Program-made: the position numbers and the translations under genes | The notes under the pieces: model-generated | The model's input: the letters and a program-made list of their open reading frames with translations, nothing else | Database searches by the model: none | What the model was told of the DNA's origin: nothing | Origin: JAABTH01 sp964492615 | GTDB taxonomy: Bacteria; Bacillota; Dethiobacteria; DTU022 | NCBI GenBank assembly: GCA_964492615.1 | Contig: CAZBKZ010000014.1 | Location: 1 to 53,944 of the forward strand | DNA length: 53,944 nt | Direction of reading: 5' to 3' | Shown: positions 42,915 through 51,547 of the stretch, in pieces | Layout: each line of letters starts with the position of its first letter | How positions within the stretch are numbered: the stretch's first letter is position 1

Positions 42915-43973
42915 CTAAGCACGAAAACGGAAATATAGCACTTCTCCGTCTCCCACCAAGTAACCTTTTCCTTCAACCCTGCTTAAACCCTTTTCCCTGG
43001 CAGCAGCAGGCCCGCCATTTTTAATAAGCAAATCCCAGGAGAAAACCTCAACATTAATAAAACCTTGCTCCATATCGCTATGCACTTTACCTGCCGCCTG
43101 AGAAGCTGTTATGCCACGGGCAGCGACCCACGATCTCGCCTCTTTTCCCTTGATTGTATAAAAAGTTATTAAGTCAAGCAGATTATAACATTCAGTCATT
43201 AATTTTAAGGTGCGGCTTTCGTCAAGCCCGTATAGCTCCATAAAGGATTGCCGTTCCTGATCGGGTAAATCGGACAGTTCCGCTTCAAGGCCGGCACAAA
43301 TAGGAAAAACAGGGCTAAAACCGGGAATCAGGCAATTGACCGAACTAGCATTTTCGCTATAGTTGCAAATATAAATAACCTTTTTGCGGGTCAATAGAGA
43401 AAGGTTGGCTATAAATTGATTCTCTTTGGCACCTATTTTCAATTCCCTGGTAGGCTGCCCACTGTTTAAATGATCTTCCAGGAGCAAAAGAAACTTTAAT
43501 TCCCGGGCTACAGCTTCCTTTTCTTTACTTTTTAACTTTGGTTCAATCTTCTCCCGCCTGCGGCTGATTACTTCAAGATCTGCCATAATCAGCTCCAGGT
43601 CTATAGTTTCAATATTTGATTTAACCTCTTCTGTTGAAATGCGGTCATCTCTAAAAGCGGCAACAACATGGATCAGCATATCTACATCGCGCAAATGACC
43701 GAGAAACTCATTGCCAAGTCCTTCGCCACGACTGGCTCCCTTGACCAGGCCCGCAACATCGATAACTTCGATAGTCGAAAATGTAATTTTATCCGCGGAG
43801 CTTAGTTTTGCCAACGCTTCCAATCGCTGATCAGGAAGCGAAACAATAGCCTTGTTTGGATCTATTGTAGAAAAGGGGTAATTTTCAATAACCACACTTC
43901 GCCCTGTCAGGGCTTTAAACAGAGTCGATTTGCCGGCATTTGGAAGGCCGACTATACCACAACTCCAAGCCAT
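42915..43973 (-). CDS. ychF: redox-regulated ATPase YchF
   Basis: A 352-residue Obg-family P-loop protein. G1 is GLPNAGKST (residues 9-17), DVAGLVKGASRGEGLGNEFL is the G3 region, and the base-recognition motif is the NxxE type (CNYSEN), which favours ATP over GTP. A coiled coil and a C-terminal TGS domain follow. It binds ribosomes and is linked to the oxidative stress response. It follows the DUF951 gene by 19 bp. Confidence 0.95.
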   Translation of the reverse strand: MAWSCGIVGLPNAGKSTLFKALTGRSVVIENYPFSTIDPNKAIVSLPDQRLEALAKLSSADKITFSTIEVIDVAGLVKGASRGEGLGNEFLGHLRDVDMLIHVVAAFRDDRISTEEVKSNIETIDLELIMADLEVISRRREKIEPKLKSKEKEAVARELKFLLLLEDHLNSGQPTRELKIGAKENQFIANLSLLTRKKVIYICNYSENASSVNCLIPGFSPVFPICAGLEAELSDLPDQERQSFMELYGLDESRTLKLMTECYNLLDLITFYTIKGKEARSWVAARGITASQAAGKVHSDMEQGFINVEVFSWDLLIKNGGPAAAREKGLSRVEGKGYLVGDGEVLYFRFRA

Positions 43974-43992
43974 ACGCTTAAAACCTCCTGGT

Positions 43993-44199
43993 TTAATCCG
44001 GGAGAAGATTGCAGTCGGTTTCGTCTATTATCTTCTTAACTTTTTTTTCAAAGTGAGACCGGGACATCAATACACTACGCCCGCAACTGGTACATTTTAA
44101 ACGAAAATCCATTCCAACCCTGATAATACGCCAACAGTTTGCACCACAGGGATGGCCTTTTTTCATTTCAACCAGCTGGCCGACCTCATACTTCTCCAT
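43993..44199 (-). CDS. DUF951 family small zinc-ribbon-like protein
   Basis: A 68-residue protein of the DUF951 (YyzM) family, with KKGHPCGANCWRIIRVG and a CTSCGRSVLMSR pair of cysteines. Function unknown. In Firmicutes it is typically found next to ychF and rpsF, as here. It starts 19 bp after adk. Confidence 0.9.
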   Translation of the reverse strand: MEKYEVGQLVEMKKGHPCGANCWRIIRVGMDFRLKCTSCGRSVLMSRSHFEKKVKKIIDETDCNLLPD

Positions 44200-44218
44200 A
44201 ACTGCTTTACACCGACCC

Positions 44219-44866
44219 CTATATTTTTTTCAGAATGCTGCTAACCTGCTCATAAACCTCTTCAATTTGTTTATTTCCATCAACAGGGAAAAGAATTTCT
44301 CTTTTATCGTAAAAATTAATCAGCGGTTTAGTTTGTTCTTCATATACATCAAGTCTTTCTTTAACTGTTTCATAAGTATCATCATCTCTCTGATAGAGAT
44401 CGCTGCCGCAATTATCGCATACATTTCGCACACTGGGTGGTTTGAACTTTATATGAAAGCTTGCGCCACATTCACTGCATACCCGCCTACCCGTGAGCCT
44501 TTCAATCAACTCTTCCTGTTCAACATCAATAGATATTACCGCATCAAGACGTTTACCGGACTCCAACAAAGCCTGTTCAAGGAATTCTGCCTGGGCGACA
44601 GTACGGGGAAACCCATCAAGAAGCGCTCCTTCCGAACAATCAGGTTCCTCAAGGCGCTCCTTAACTATAGCAACTACCAGTTCATCTGGAACAAGTTTAC
44701 CCTGCTCCATGTATTCTTTCGCTTTGCGGCCAAGATTAGTTTGTTCCTTAACAGCAGCACGAAGTATATCTCCAGTGGAAACGTAGGTGAGCTCATAATC
44801 ATCGACAATCCTTTCAGCCTGGGTGCCTTTACCGGCACCGGGTGGCCCCAACAGGATAATAAGCAT
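44219..44866 (-). CDS. adk: adenylate kinase
   Basis: A 215-residue kinase that interconverts 2 ADP with ATP and AMP. The P-loop GPPGAGKGTQ is at residues 7-16, the AMP site has STGDILR and DGFPRT, and the LID carries a zinc site with two CxxC pairs (CSECGASF and CDNCGSD). The ATG follows AAGGTGATG; a longer open frame starting inside a terminator-like hairpin is not used. It is not beside secY and map as in most Firmicutes, so it may be a relocated or second copy. Confidence 0.96.
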   Translation of the reverse strand: MLIILLGPPGAGKGTQAERIVDDYELTYVSTGDILRAAVKEQTNLGRKAKEYMEQGKLVPDELVVAIVKERLEEPDCSEGALLDGFPRTVAQAEFLEQALLESGKRLDAVISIDVEQEELIERLTGRRVCSECGASFHIKFKPPSVRNVCDNCGSDLYQRDDDTYETVKERLDVYEEQTKPLINFYDKREILFPVDGNKQIEEVYEQVSSILKKI

Positions 44867-44949
44867 TTTAACATCACCTTTCTCAACAAACTTTTTATGC
44901 CAGGTAATAATCTTTCTATTTCGGGCTCCTGAATCCTGCCTGCTTACAA

Positions 44950-44978
44950 AATGAAGAAGCGCCATTATGGCGCTTCTT
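44950..44978 (-). terminator. hairpin after the bactofilin gene, probable terminator
   Basis: A near-perfect palindrome, GAAGCGCC / GGCGCTTC with a 5-base loop (44956-44976), extended by A-T pairs, then ATTTTG on the minus strand; about 20 bp after the bactofilin stop. Confidence 0.55.
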
Positions 44979-44998
44979 TATAATATCCAATAATTCTA

Positions 44999-45499
44999 TT
45001 ACTGAGAAATTGAATCGCTGAAAGCTTTATGTGTCTTAGCTTTCTCAATGATCTCCTGTTCTACAGGCTTATAACTCCAGTCTCTTTGAACTGTATCTTT
45101 TTTTGCGCTTTCCTTTGTAACCTGCTCTTTATTTTTCATGTCCATACTTCCTGAAACTACAGCGCCCTCTTCAACGATTAACCCGTTTGCCCTGAATGTG
45201 CCAACAGCCGTCGCAGTTTTTTTAAGTTCAAGTTTTCCTTCAGCGTCAAGATCTCCCTCATAATGACCGGCAATTGTTACATTTCTTGCCTTAAGCTCAA
45301 CAGTTACACGACCGCTTTCACCAATAATAATATCCCCCTTATTGGTAATAATGCCCTCCGCCTCGCCATCGATGCGAATCAAACCTTTACCGTTTATTAC
45401 TCCCTTAAAATAAGTTTCTTTGCCAATCACTGTATTTACCTTATCTGGCGGGGTCTCAAGATTGTCTCTTTTAAACAAAGTATTATCCTCCTTAATCAC
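44999..45499 (-). CDS. bactofilin (polymer-forming cytoskeletal protein)
   Basis: A 166-residue bactofilin (DUF583). The central beta-helix (about residues 22-120, repeats such as GLIRIDGEAEG and GNVTIAGHYEG-like turns) is flanked by flexible ends. Bactofilins polymerise at the membrane and position wall enzymes. Its start overlaps the stop of the upstream M23 peptidase by 4 bp, a strong sign of a working pair. The last 45 residues are charged and may bind partners. Confidence 0.94.
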   Translation of the reverse strand: MIKEDNTLFKRDNLETPPDKVNTVIGKETYFKGVINGKGLIRIDGEAEGIITNKGDIIIGESGRVTVELKARNVTIAGHYEGDLDAEGKLELKKTATAVGTFRANGLIVEEGAVVSGSMDMKNKEQVTKESAKKDTVQRDWSYKPVEQEIIEKAKTHKAFSDSISQ

Positions 45500-46446
45500 T
45501 GCGTTTTCATGTAGTTATAGGGATTAACCGGTGAGCCATTATAGTGAACTTCATAATGAAGATGCGTTCCTGTTGTCCTACCGGTTGCGCCCATATAACC
45601 TACCGTCTGGCCTCTTTCAACATAATCCCCTGCGGTAACAGCAAAACCTGTCAGGTGAGCATAATAAGTTTCATATCCATAACCATGATCAATAATAACG
45701 ATATTTCCGTAACTCCCCCTGTAGCCGGTAAAAATTACTTCACCATCGGCGCTGGCCCAAATAGCACTTCCATGCGCGCCAATGATATCTACACCAGTAT
45801 GGAACTGGTAACCGCTGCTATAGGGAATTCTCCTCATTCCAAAACCGGACGCCAGTCGCCCGCGGCAAGGCCAGATTGATGGTTTAGCATCTGCCTGAAC
45901 CACATATTCCCCAACGCTATCGAGCGTTTCAGATCTTTCAGGAATTATACTCTGCAGAAGCAGTAGGTTATCTGAAGCCCTGTCTAAAACCCCTTCGGAA
46001 GCTGAACGGCTGCTGTAAGAACGCTGCAAAGATACAGCACCGGCATTATCTTCATATTCAGATTCTGAAACCGTGTGACCGTTAAACGACTGGGGTTCCA
46101 CCTGGTTATTTATATCGTCAGGATCAAGATCCAGCTTGTTAGTAACAAAATCAACCAGCTCATCTATTGACTGAATTTGCTCCATCATTTTCTCTGTTTC
46201 CACTGCAAGAGAATTTATCTCTTCCTGCTGTGCCCTGTTTACCTGGCGCAAAAGTTCAACCTCTTCAGCTTCAGCCGAAGCCTTGATGAACGAATAGCCA
46301 AGTACAGCAACACCGGCAACCGTGAGAACAAGGAAAGCGACCAATAACTGAACTACAAAAAGAGGGATCCTGAGGCTGAATGTTGACTCCTCCGTATGAG
46401 GAACAACCATTATTGTAAAACATCTATTTTTCTTGTCTGAAGCCAT
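45496..46446 (-). CDS. membrane-anchored M23 peptidase, bactofilin partner
   Basis: A protein of about 316 residues: one transmembrane helix (about residues 27-50), a coiled coil (about 55-95), a linker and a C-terminal M23 domain with HTGVDIIG and HLHYEV zinc motifs and intact GYRGSYGN and YYAHLTG segments. The start used, MASDKKNR, has GAGGAAG upstream. It lies after parB and overlaps the bactofilin gene, like the peptidase-bactofilin pairs known from Proteobacteria. It should trim peptidoglycan at sites set by the bactofilin. Confidence 0.93.
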   Translation of the reverse strand: MASDKKNRCFTIMVVPHTEESTFSLRIPLFVVQLLVAFLVLTVAGVAVLGYSFIKASAEAEEVELLRQVNRAQQEEINSLAVETEKMMEQIQSIDELVDFVTNKLDLDPDDINNQVEPQSFNGHTVSESEYEDNAGAVSLQRSYSSRSASEGVLDRASDNLLLLQSIIPERSETLDSVGEYVVQADAKPSIWPCRGRLASGFGMRRIPYSSGYQFHTGVDIIGAHGSAIWASADGEVIFTGYRGSYGNIVIIDHGYGYETYYAHLTGFAVTAGDYVERGQTVGYMGATGRTTGTHLHYEVHYNGSPVNPYNYMKTQ

Positions 46447-46525
46447 AAATACTTCCTCTCGAGTTAAAAAAGCCGGGCCCGCACAAAACAAATGTCCTGG
46501 CGCCATTCCCGACATAATCTTTTAT

Positions 46526-46554
46526 ATTATAACATACTGCTGCAAGGGGAACAA
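46526..46554 (-). promoter_or_regulatory. candidate promoter of the M23 peptidase-bactofilin unit
   Basis: Minus strand TTGTTC (46549-46554), 17-bp spacer, TATAAT (46526-46531). It lies 80 bp before the peptidase start. Confidence 0.45.
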
Positions 46555-46650
46555 AACTGGAGGAAAAACCGCAAGCACCAAGCCGTTGTGACTACAAATA
46601 GTCTTCAAATTTAGCAAATGAACAACAAAAACAGTTTGGGCCACGGTTGA

Positions 46651-46666
46651 TGTTTCACGTGAAACA
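46651..46666. promoter_or_regulatory. parS site 1
   Basis: TGTTTCACGTGAAACA, the perfect 16-bp palindromic ParB-loading site, in the spacer between parB and the M23 peptidase gene. Confidence 0.95.
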
Positions 46667-46730
46667 AACTGATTTGTTTTCCTGCATCTATTTTACAATT
46701 ATCCATATTCGTTAAAATAATAATTCAGAT

Positions 46731-46746
46731 TGTTTCACGTGAAACT
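46731..46746. promoter_or_regulatory. parS site 2
   Basis: TGTTTCACGTGAAACT, one mismatch in the last base. It abuts the parB stop codon and lies 80 bp from site 1 (start to start). Confidence 0.9.
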
Positions 46747-47610
46747 TTACAGCCCATCCGGCAGCAGCTTGTCAACCAGTCTCTCCAAATCTTCGTCTCC
46801 ATAATAATATATTTCGATTGTGCCTCCGCTTTTACCCGGTTTTATTCTTACTTTTGTACCAAGAATTCTTTGCATTTGCAGCTGCAATTCAGATTGTATC
46901 GGATCTTCCTCTTTTGTTTGTCCATTGCTGTTTTCTTGTTGCTTTTTCCCTGAAGATGCAGAGACAAGCCGTTCCGCATCCCTGGCAGTTAAGCCTTCTT
47001 CAATGATTTTTTTAAAGGCTTTTTCCTGTACTTCTTTGTTGCTGATTCCTAATAGTGGTCTTGCCTGTCCTGATGTAATCTTTCCTACTTCGAGCGCCTC
47101 AATTACCCGTTCCGGCAAAGACAACAATCTGATTGTGTTCGCTACAGATGGACGGCTTTTTCCAATTCTCCTGGCCAGTTCTTCCTGTGTATAATTAAAT
47201 TCAGTCATTAACTTTTTATATGCTCGCGCTTCTTCAACCGGGTTCAGATCTTCCCTCTGTAAGTTTTCAATCAGTGCAATTTCAAGCATTTGCTTGCTAT
47301 CATAAGATTTGATTACGGCAGGCACTTTAATTAATCCTGCTAATCTGGCAGCTCGGCATCTTCTTTCCCCTGCAACAAGGAAGTAACGGTCATTATCTGT
47401 TGATGGTGCAAGAACTACAGCTTGCAATACACCATGTTCTTTGATTGATGCCGCAAGTTCGTTAATTTTTTCATCATCGAATCTCTGCCGCGGCTGAAAA
47501 GGATTGGGCTCTATTTTTTCGAGACTGACCTCACTTGTCTCACCGCTGCCCGACATTACTTCCGGGATAAGAGCTCCCAGCCCCTTGCCTAACCTTCTTT
47601 TTTCGCTCAT
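46747..47610 (-). CDS. parB: chromosome partitioning protein ParB (Spo0J)
   Basis: A 287-residue CTP-dependent DNA clamp that loads at parS. The CTP-binding GERRCRAA is at residues 81-88, ENLQR at 115-119, the helix-turn-helix GKSRPSVANTIRLL near 145-158, and the C-terminal dimer domain is at the end. At the specificity positions (Caulobacter ParB 173/179/201) it has Arg, Thr and Gly, the parS-binding set. It overlaps parA by 4 bp. Two parS sites follow its stop. Confidence 0.96.
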   Translation of the reverse strand: MSEKRRLGKGLGALIPEVMSGSGETSEVSLEKIEPNPFQPRQRFDDEKINELAASIKEHGVLQAVVLAPSTDNDRYFLVAGERRCRAARLAGLIKVPAVIKSYDSKQMLEIALIENLQREDLNPVEEARAYKKLMTEFNYTQEELARRIGKSRPSVANTIRLLSLPERVIEALEVGKITSGQARPLLGISNKEVQEKAFKKIIEEGLTARDAERLVSASSGKKQQENSNGQTKEEDPIQSELQLQMQRILGTKVRIKPGKSGGTIEIYYYGDEDLERLVDKLLPDGL

Positions 47611-48365
47611 CTATTTAGAACCTCCGCCGCTAAAGTCATGTATAACTCCGCGCCCTTACTCTTTGGATCATATTCAAGTATATGTTTTCCGTAACTGGGT
47701 GCCTCACTGAGCCTGACATTTCTGGGTATTACGGTTTTATATACATACTGTTTAAAATAGTTTCGGACTTCCTCCGCTACCTGTTCAGAAAGGTTTGTTC
47801 TCATGTCGTACATGGTCAGGACTACACCTTCTATACGTAAATTTTCATTTAAGTGTTTTCTGACCAGAGATATAGTATTCATAAGTTGACCTAACCCTTC
47901 CAGGGCATAATATTCACACTGGATTGGAATCATTATACCGTTTGCAGCATTCAGGGCATTAAGAGTTAAAAGCCCCAATGAAGGAGGGCAATCTATAAAA
48001 ATATAGTCATATCTGTCATCAAGACCTGCAACTGCTCTCTTAAGCTTCTCTTCTCTTGAAACCATAGAAACCAGTTCTATCTCAGCGCCGGCAAGTTGTA
48101 TAGAGGCAGGAACCACATCTAGGTTTGCCCATTTAGAATTGATTATTATTTCGTTAATCGGAAGATCATCAATTAATACATTATAGATGCAATGATCTAT
48201 ATCTTTTTTTGATAGTCCTACACCACTTGTTGCATTGCCCTGGGGATCGATGTCTATCAGTAATACTCTCTCCTTAAGCTTGGCCAGTGCGGCGCTCAGG
48301 TTTATAGCCGTTGTAGTTTTCCCCACGCCGCCTTTTTGATTTGCTACAGCAATTATTTGAGCCAT
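47607..48365 (-). CDS. parA: chromosome partitioning ATPase ParA (Soj)
   Basis: A 252-residue deviant Walker ATPase with KGGVGKTTTAINL near residues 11-23 and a Walker B region IFIDCPPSLGLLTLNAL. It works with ParB in segregating origins and in Bacillus also controls DnaA. The length and the lack of an N-terminal DNA-binding domain fit a chromosomal Soj. It overlaps parB by 4 bp. Confidence 0.96.
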   Translation of the reverse strand: MAQIIAVANQKGGVGKTTTAINLSAALAKLKERVLLIDIDPQGNATSGVGLSKKDIDHCIYNVLIDDLPINEIIINSKWANLDVVPASIQLAGAEIELVSMVSREEKLKRAVAGLDDRYDYIFIDCPPSLGLLTLNALNAANGIMIPIQCEYYALEGLGQLMNTISLVRKHLNENLRIEGVVLTMYDMRTNLSEQVAEEVRNYFKQYVYKTVIPRNVRLSEAPSYGKHILEYDPKSKGAELYMTLAAEVLNR

Positions 48366-48418
48366 TCCAGTCTCTCCTTAGTTCTGCATGTGCCCAGCCA
48401 TAAATGCCAACCTCCATG

Positions 48419-49261
48419 CTATTTCTTCTTTTTTAACATTTCCTTTGATAACACAATTTTTACTTCTAAATAATTGTCTTCAATTTTCTCGGTTACTACT
48501 GGTTTTATTCCTGATTTTTTCAGTATTTTCAGTGCCTCGCGGATTGTATTGAGCACTATGCGCATATCTTTTATTATAGGCTTTTTTGTTTTTCTCTTTC
48601 CTGTATTTTTACTTTCAATATCCCCGGCTATCTTTTTTTCTGCTTCGCTTACATTTAAATTATTTTTTATTATATCCCTGATTATTGCTTTCTGTTCTGC
48701 TAAGCTTTCAACCTTAAGGAGAGCCCTTGCATGCCTTTCTGTAAGTCCGTTTTCCAGTAACATTGTTCTAATTGACTGATCCAGTTTAAGGATTCTGATC
48801 TTGTTAGCAATAGTAGATTGGCTTTTACCTAATTTTTTTGCCAGGGCTTCCTGGGTCAGTTTAAAAGACTGCATCAGGTTCAAATAACCCATTGCTTCTT
48901 CAATGTAATTCAGGTTTTCTCTCTGTAGATTTTCTATCAGGGCAATGGTTGCCATATCATTGTCCGACATTGTTTTCACTGCTGCAGATATTTTTTGCCA
49001 ACCCAACTTTTTACAGGCCAGTAATCTTCTTTCGCCGACAACCAGCTGATATCCATCTCCTGCTCTTCGAACAACCACCGGTTGAATAAGTCCTGAAGCT
49101 CTGATTGATTGGGCCAGTTCTTCTATTTTATCATGTTCGATTATTTTCCGTGGTTGAAAGGGGTTCTGCCTTATTTTTTCAATATCAATGGCTAATACCT
49201 TATCTGTTGTTGGTTCATTTTCTATGATTCTTATACTTTCAGTTAGTTTATCATTCATCAT
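48419..49261 (-). CDS. noc: nucleoid occlusion protein Noc
   Basis: A 280-residue ParB paralogue. It has GERRLLA (77-83), ENLQR (110-114) and a helix-turn-helix LAKKLGKSQSTIANKIRILK. The four positions that set DNA specificity carry Gln, Lys, Lys and Arg (in SQSTIANK, RILKL and TERHAR), the Noc set rather than the ParB set. The C-terminus (DMRIVLNTIREALKILKKSG) matches Noc. It prevents division over the nucleoid. The N-terminus (MMNDKLTESIRII) does not resemble the aromatic membrane-binding helix of B. subtilis Noc. It lies in the rsmG-noc-parA-parB order. Confidence 0.9.
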   Translation of the reverse strand: MMNDKLTESIRIIENEPTTDKVLAIDIEKIRQNPFQPRKIIEHDKIEELAQSIRASGLIQPVVVRRAGDGYQLVVGERRLLACKKLGWQKISAAVKTMSDNDMATIALIENLQRENLNYIEEAMGYLNLMQSFKLTQEALAKKLGKSQSTIANKIRILKLDQSIRTMLLENGLTERHARALLKVESLAEQKAIIRDIIKNNLNVSEAEKKIAGDIESKNTGKRKTKKPIIKDMRIVLNTIREALKILKKSGIKPVVTEKIEDNYLEVKIVLSKEMLKKKK

Positions 49262-49357
49262 ACCAGCGCCTTTTCTAGTTTTATATCCATGCTTAAATTA
49301 GACACCCATTTGCTCTTTCCTTCATCTTCACATATTATCAGTCGGGTTACAAGTATC

Positions 49358-50086
49358 TTAATTACCGAGTGGTTTTTTCTGTGGTTTACCGGCAGCACGA
49401 GGATAACCTTCCGGTGTTTCTTTATTTTTCTCTGTAATAAACAACACTCTTCTTTCTCCTGCAGGCAATTTATATTCTATAGATTTATTAACTTTGCCTC
49501 CGCAAAGTTCAATTGCTTCCGCGGCTGTTTCGATTTCTCTATTTCCCTTCGGCCCCTTGTAGTATATTGCTTTACCGCCAATTTTAATAAATGGCAATGT
49601 GAGCTCTGCCAAAATATTTATTTCTGCGACCGCCTTACTGCAAACATAATCATAAGCCTGCCTATGCTTTTTTAGGTGGGCATATTCTTCAGCACGTCCC
49701 TCAAGTACAAATGCATTATTTAAAGACAGACATTTTATTGCCTCCCTTAAGAATGCGGTTTTCTTTTTTATCGAATCCATAAGGTATATATTAATGTCCT
49801 GCCTAATTATTTTTATCGGTATTCCTGGAAGGCCTCCCCCCGTTCCCAGGTCAAGCATTTTGCTGTTTCTTTTTAAACTAACTTTTTTTAATAAATAGAG
49901 AGAATCATATATTTGCTTATTAATAATATTTTCTGTTTTTTTTTCACCAACCAGGCGCTGTTTTTGCAATTCTTCCACCAGTAACTGAATGTAATTGTTC
50001 ATAGTTATAATTTGCTTTTCATTTACTTTAAGTTCCAGGTGTGAAAACATTTGTCTCAGCATTGTTTCTGTTGTATAATCTGTCAT
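49358..50086 (-). CDS. rsmG: 16S rRNA (guanine527-N7)-methyltransferase
   Basis: A 242-residue RsmG (GidB) that methylates G527 of 16S rRNA using SAM. The SAM site is MLDLGTGGGLPGIPIKI near residues 74-90, and the later FVLEGRAEEYA and SKAVAEINILAEL segments are typical. The C-terminal tail is basic. It starts 15 bp after mnmE, so mnmG, which usually lies between the two, is absent. Confidence 0.95.
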   Translation of the reverse strand: MTDYTTETMLRQMFSHLELKVNEKQIITMNNYIQLLVEELQKQRLVGEKKTENIINKQIYDSLYLLKKVSLKRNSKMLDLGTGGGLPGIPIKIIRQDINIYLMDSIKKKTAFLREAIKCLSLNNAFVLEGRAEEYAHLKKHRQAYDYVCSKAVAEINILAELTLPFIKIGGKAIYYKGPKGNREIETAAEAIELCGGKVNKSIEYKLPAGERRVLFITEKNKETPEGYPRAAGKPQKKPLGN

Positions 50087-50101
50087 CTTTTAAACTCCCT
50101 C

Positions 50102-51484
50102 TTATTTACCAAGACAAAACTCGTTAAATATTTTATCCAGCAGTGAATCATCAAATGATAGTCCTAGAATATTACCGAGCAAGTTCCAGGTATGTTGTAA
50201 TTCGGAACTTATTATTTCCCAGGGTTGATTTCCAAGAATATTTTTAATGCCTTCGATAGTCAACTTAACTTCTTTTAATATTTGTTCATGCCTCATACTA
50301 ACAATAATAGATGATTCACTTTTCTTGCCTAAAATCATATCCAGTTGATCTGATACAGCCTGTTCTACGCTTTGAATGCCAATACCTTTAAGAGCAGATG
50401 TTTTTACAATTGATGCCTTAGGATATTTTCTTTTTATTTTTTCTTCTTCCATCCGCTGTAATAAATCCTGCTTATTTATAGCAACTACCAATCCACTGCT
50501 TTGCTTAACCATTGAGGCTATTTCTTCATCCTCTTTCCATTCTGCTGAGCCATCAATTACATAAATAATCAAAGATGCTTCAGCTGCTGCAGTTCTTGAC
50601 CTGTTAATTCCTTCCATTTCCACCGGATTGCTTGTACCTTCGATACCGGCAGTATCCAATAAGCGTATCGGGTATCCCCCCATACTCATGAATCCCTCGA
50701 GAATGTCTCTAGTAGTACCCGGTGTTTCATGTACTATTGCTTTTTGCTGGCGCAGCAATGAATTCAACAGGGATGACTTACCTACATTCGGCTTGCCTAA
50801 TATGGCAACACTAACACCTTCCTGTAAAGCTCTGCTATTTTCTACACCTTTGAGAAGATCGTCAATCTCTTCGCTGAGTTCATTTACCTTGTTAATAATA
50901 ACCTGGACATCAGGCAATATATCGTCATATTCTTCAGGATAGTCAATCATAGCTTCAATCGGTGCCCTGATTTCGATAATCTGCGATCTAATTTTTTCTA
51001 TTCTTTTAGATAGCTCCCCTTTCATTACTTTAGCCGCTATTTTAACAGCTTCTTCTGATCTCGCTTTAATTATGTTTAAAACTGCTTCCGCCTGACTTAG
51101 ATCAATTCGCCCATTAAGAAACGCCCTTTTTGTAAATTCTCCCGGTTCTGCCAATCTTGCGCCGTTTCCCAAAACCAATTCCAGTACAGACCTCAGGGCA
51201 AATATACCGCTGTGGCAGTTTACTTCAACCACATCTTCCTTAGTATAGGTATATGGAGCAGGCATATATGTTGCCAGCACTTCATCAACTTCCAACCCTT
51301 CAGAATCGATAATAAACCCGTGATAAAGTTTTCTGGGAATATCGAATGTCGTCTTTTGACCAGATGATGATTTAAATATCTCATTAATAATTGTTTTTGA
51401 TTTACTGCCGCTAATTTTTACAATTCCAATTCCACCCTCACCCAGGGGTGTGCTTATTGCAGCAATAGTATCACTTTCATACAT
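50102..51484 (-). CDS. mnmE: tRNA modification GTPase MnmE
   Basis: A 460-residue protein: an N-terminal folate-binding domain, a helical domain split by a GTPase (G1 GKPNVGKSSL near residues 231-240, NKQD base motif) and the C-terminal catalytic cysteine in FCLGK. With MnmG it makes the cmnm5/nm5 modification on wobble U34. Its usual partner gene mnmG is not beside it. A terminator lies just upstream, so it should have its own promoter. Confidence 0.97.
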   Translation of the reverse strand: MYESDTIAAISTPLGEGGIGIVKISGSKSKTIINEIFKSSSGQKTTFDIPRKLYHGFIIDSEGLEVDEVLATYMPAPYTYTKEDVVEVNCHSGIFALRSVLELVLGNGARLAEPGEFTKRAFLNGRIDLSQAEAVLNIIKARSEEAVKIAAKVMKGELSKRIEKIRSQIIEIRAPIEAMIDYPEEYDDILPDVQVIINKVNELSEEIDDLLKGVENSRALQEGVSVAILGKPNVGKSSLLNSLLRQQKAIVHETPGTTRDILEGFMSMGGYPIRLLDTAGIEGTSNPVEMEGINRSRTAAAEASLIIYVIDGSAEWKEDEEIASMVKQSSGLVVAINKQDLLQRMEEEKIKRKYPKASIVKTSALKGIGIQSVEQAVSDQLDMILGKKSESSIIVSMRHEQILKEVKLTIEGIKNILGNQPWEIISSELQHTWNLLGNILGLSFDDSLLDKIFNEFCLGK

Positions 51485-51509
51485 AATACTGTATCCTTTC
51501 TTATAAAAT

Positions 51510-51536
51510 AAAAAACCGCCCCTCCCGGGGGCGGCA
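51510..51536 (-). terminator. Rho-independent terminator between jag and mnmE
   Basis: On the minus strand a 7-bp CCGCCCC / GGGGCGG stem with a 5-base loop is followed by TTTTTTATTTT, 13 bp after the jag stop. It ends the rpmH-to-jag unit. Confidence 0.9.
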
Positions 51537-51547
51537 TTCTTTTTAAT

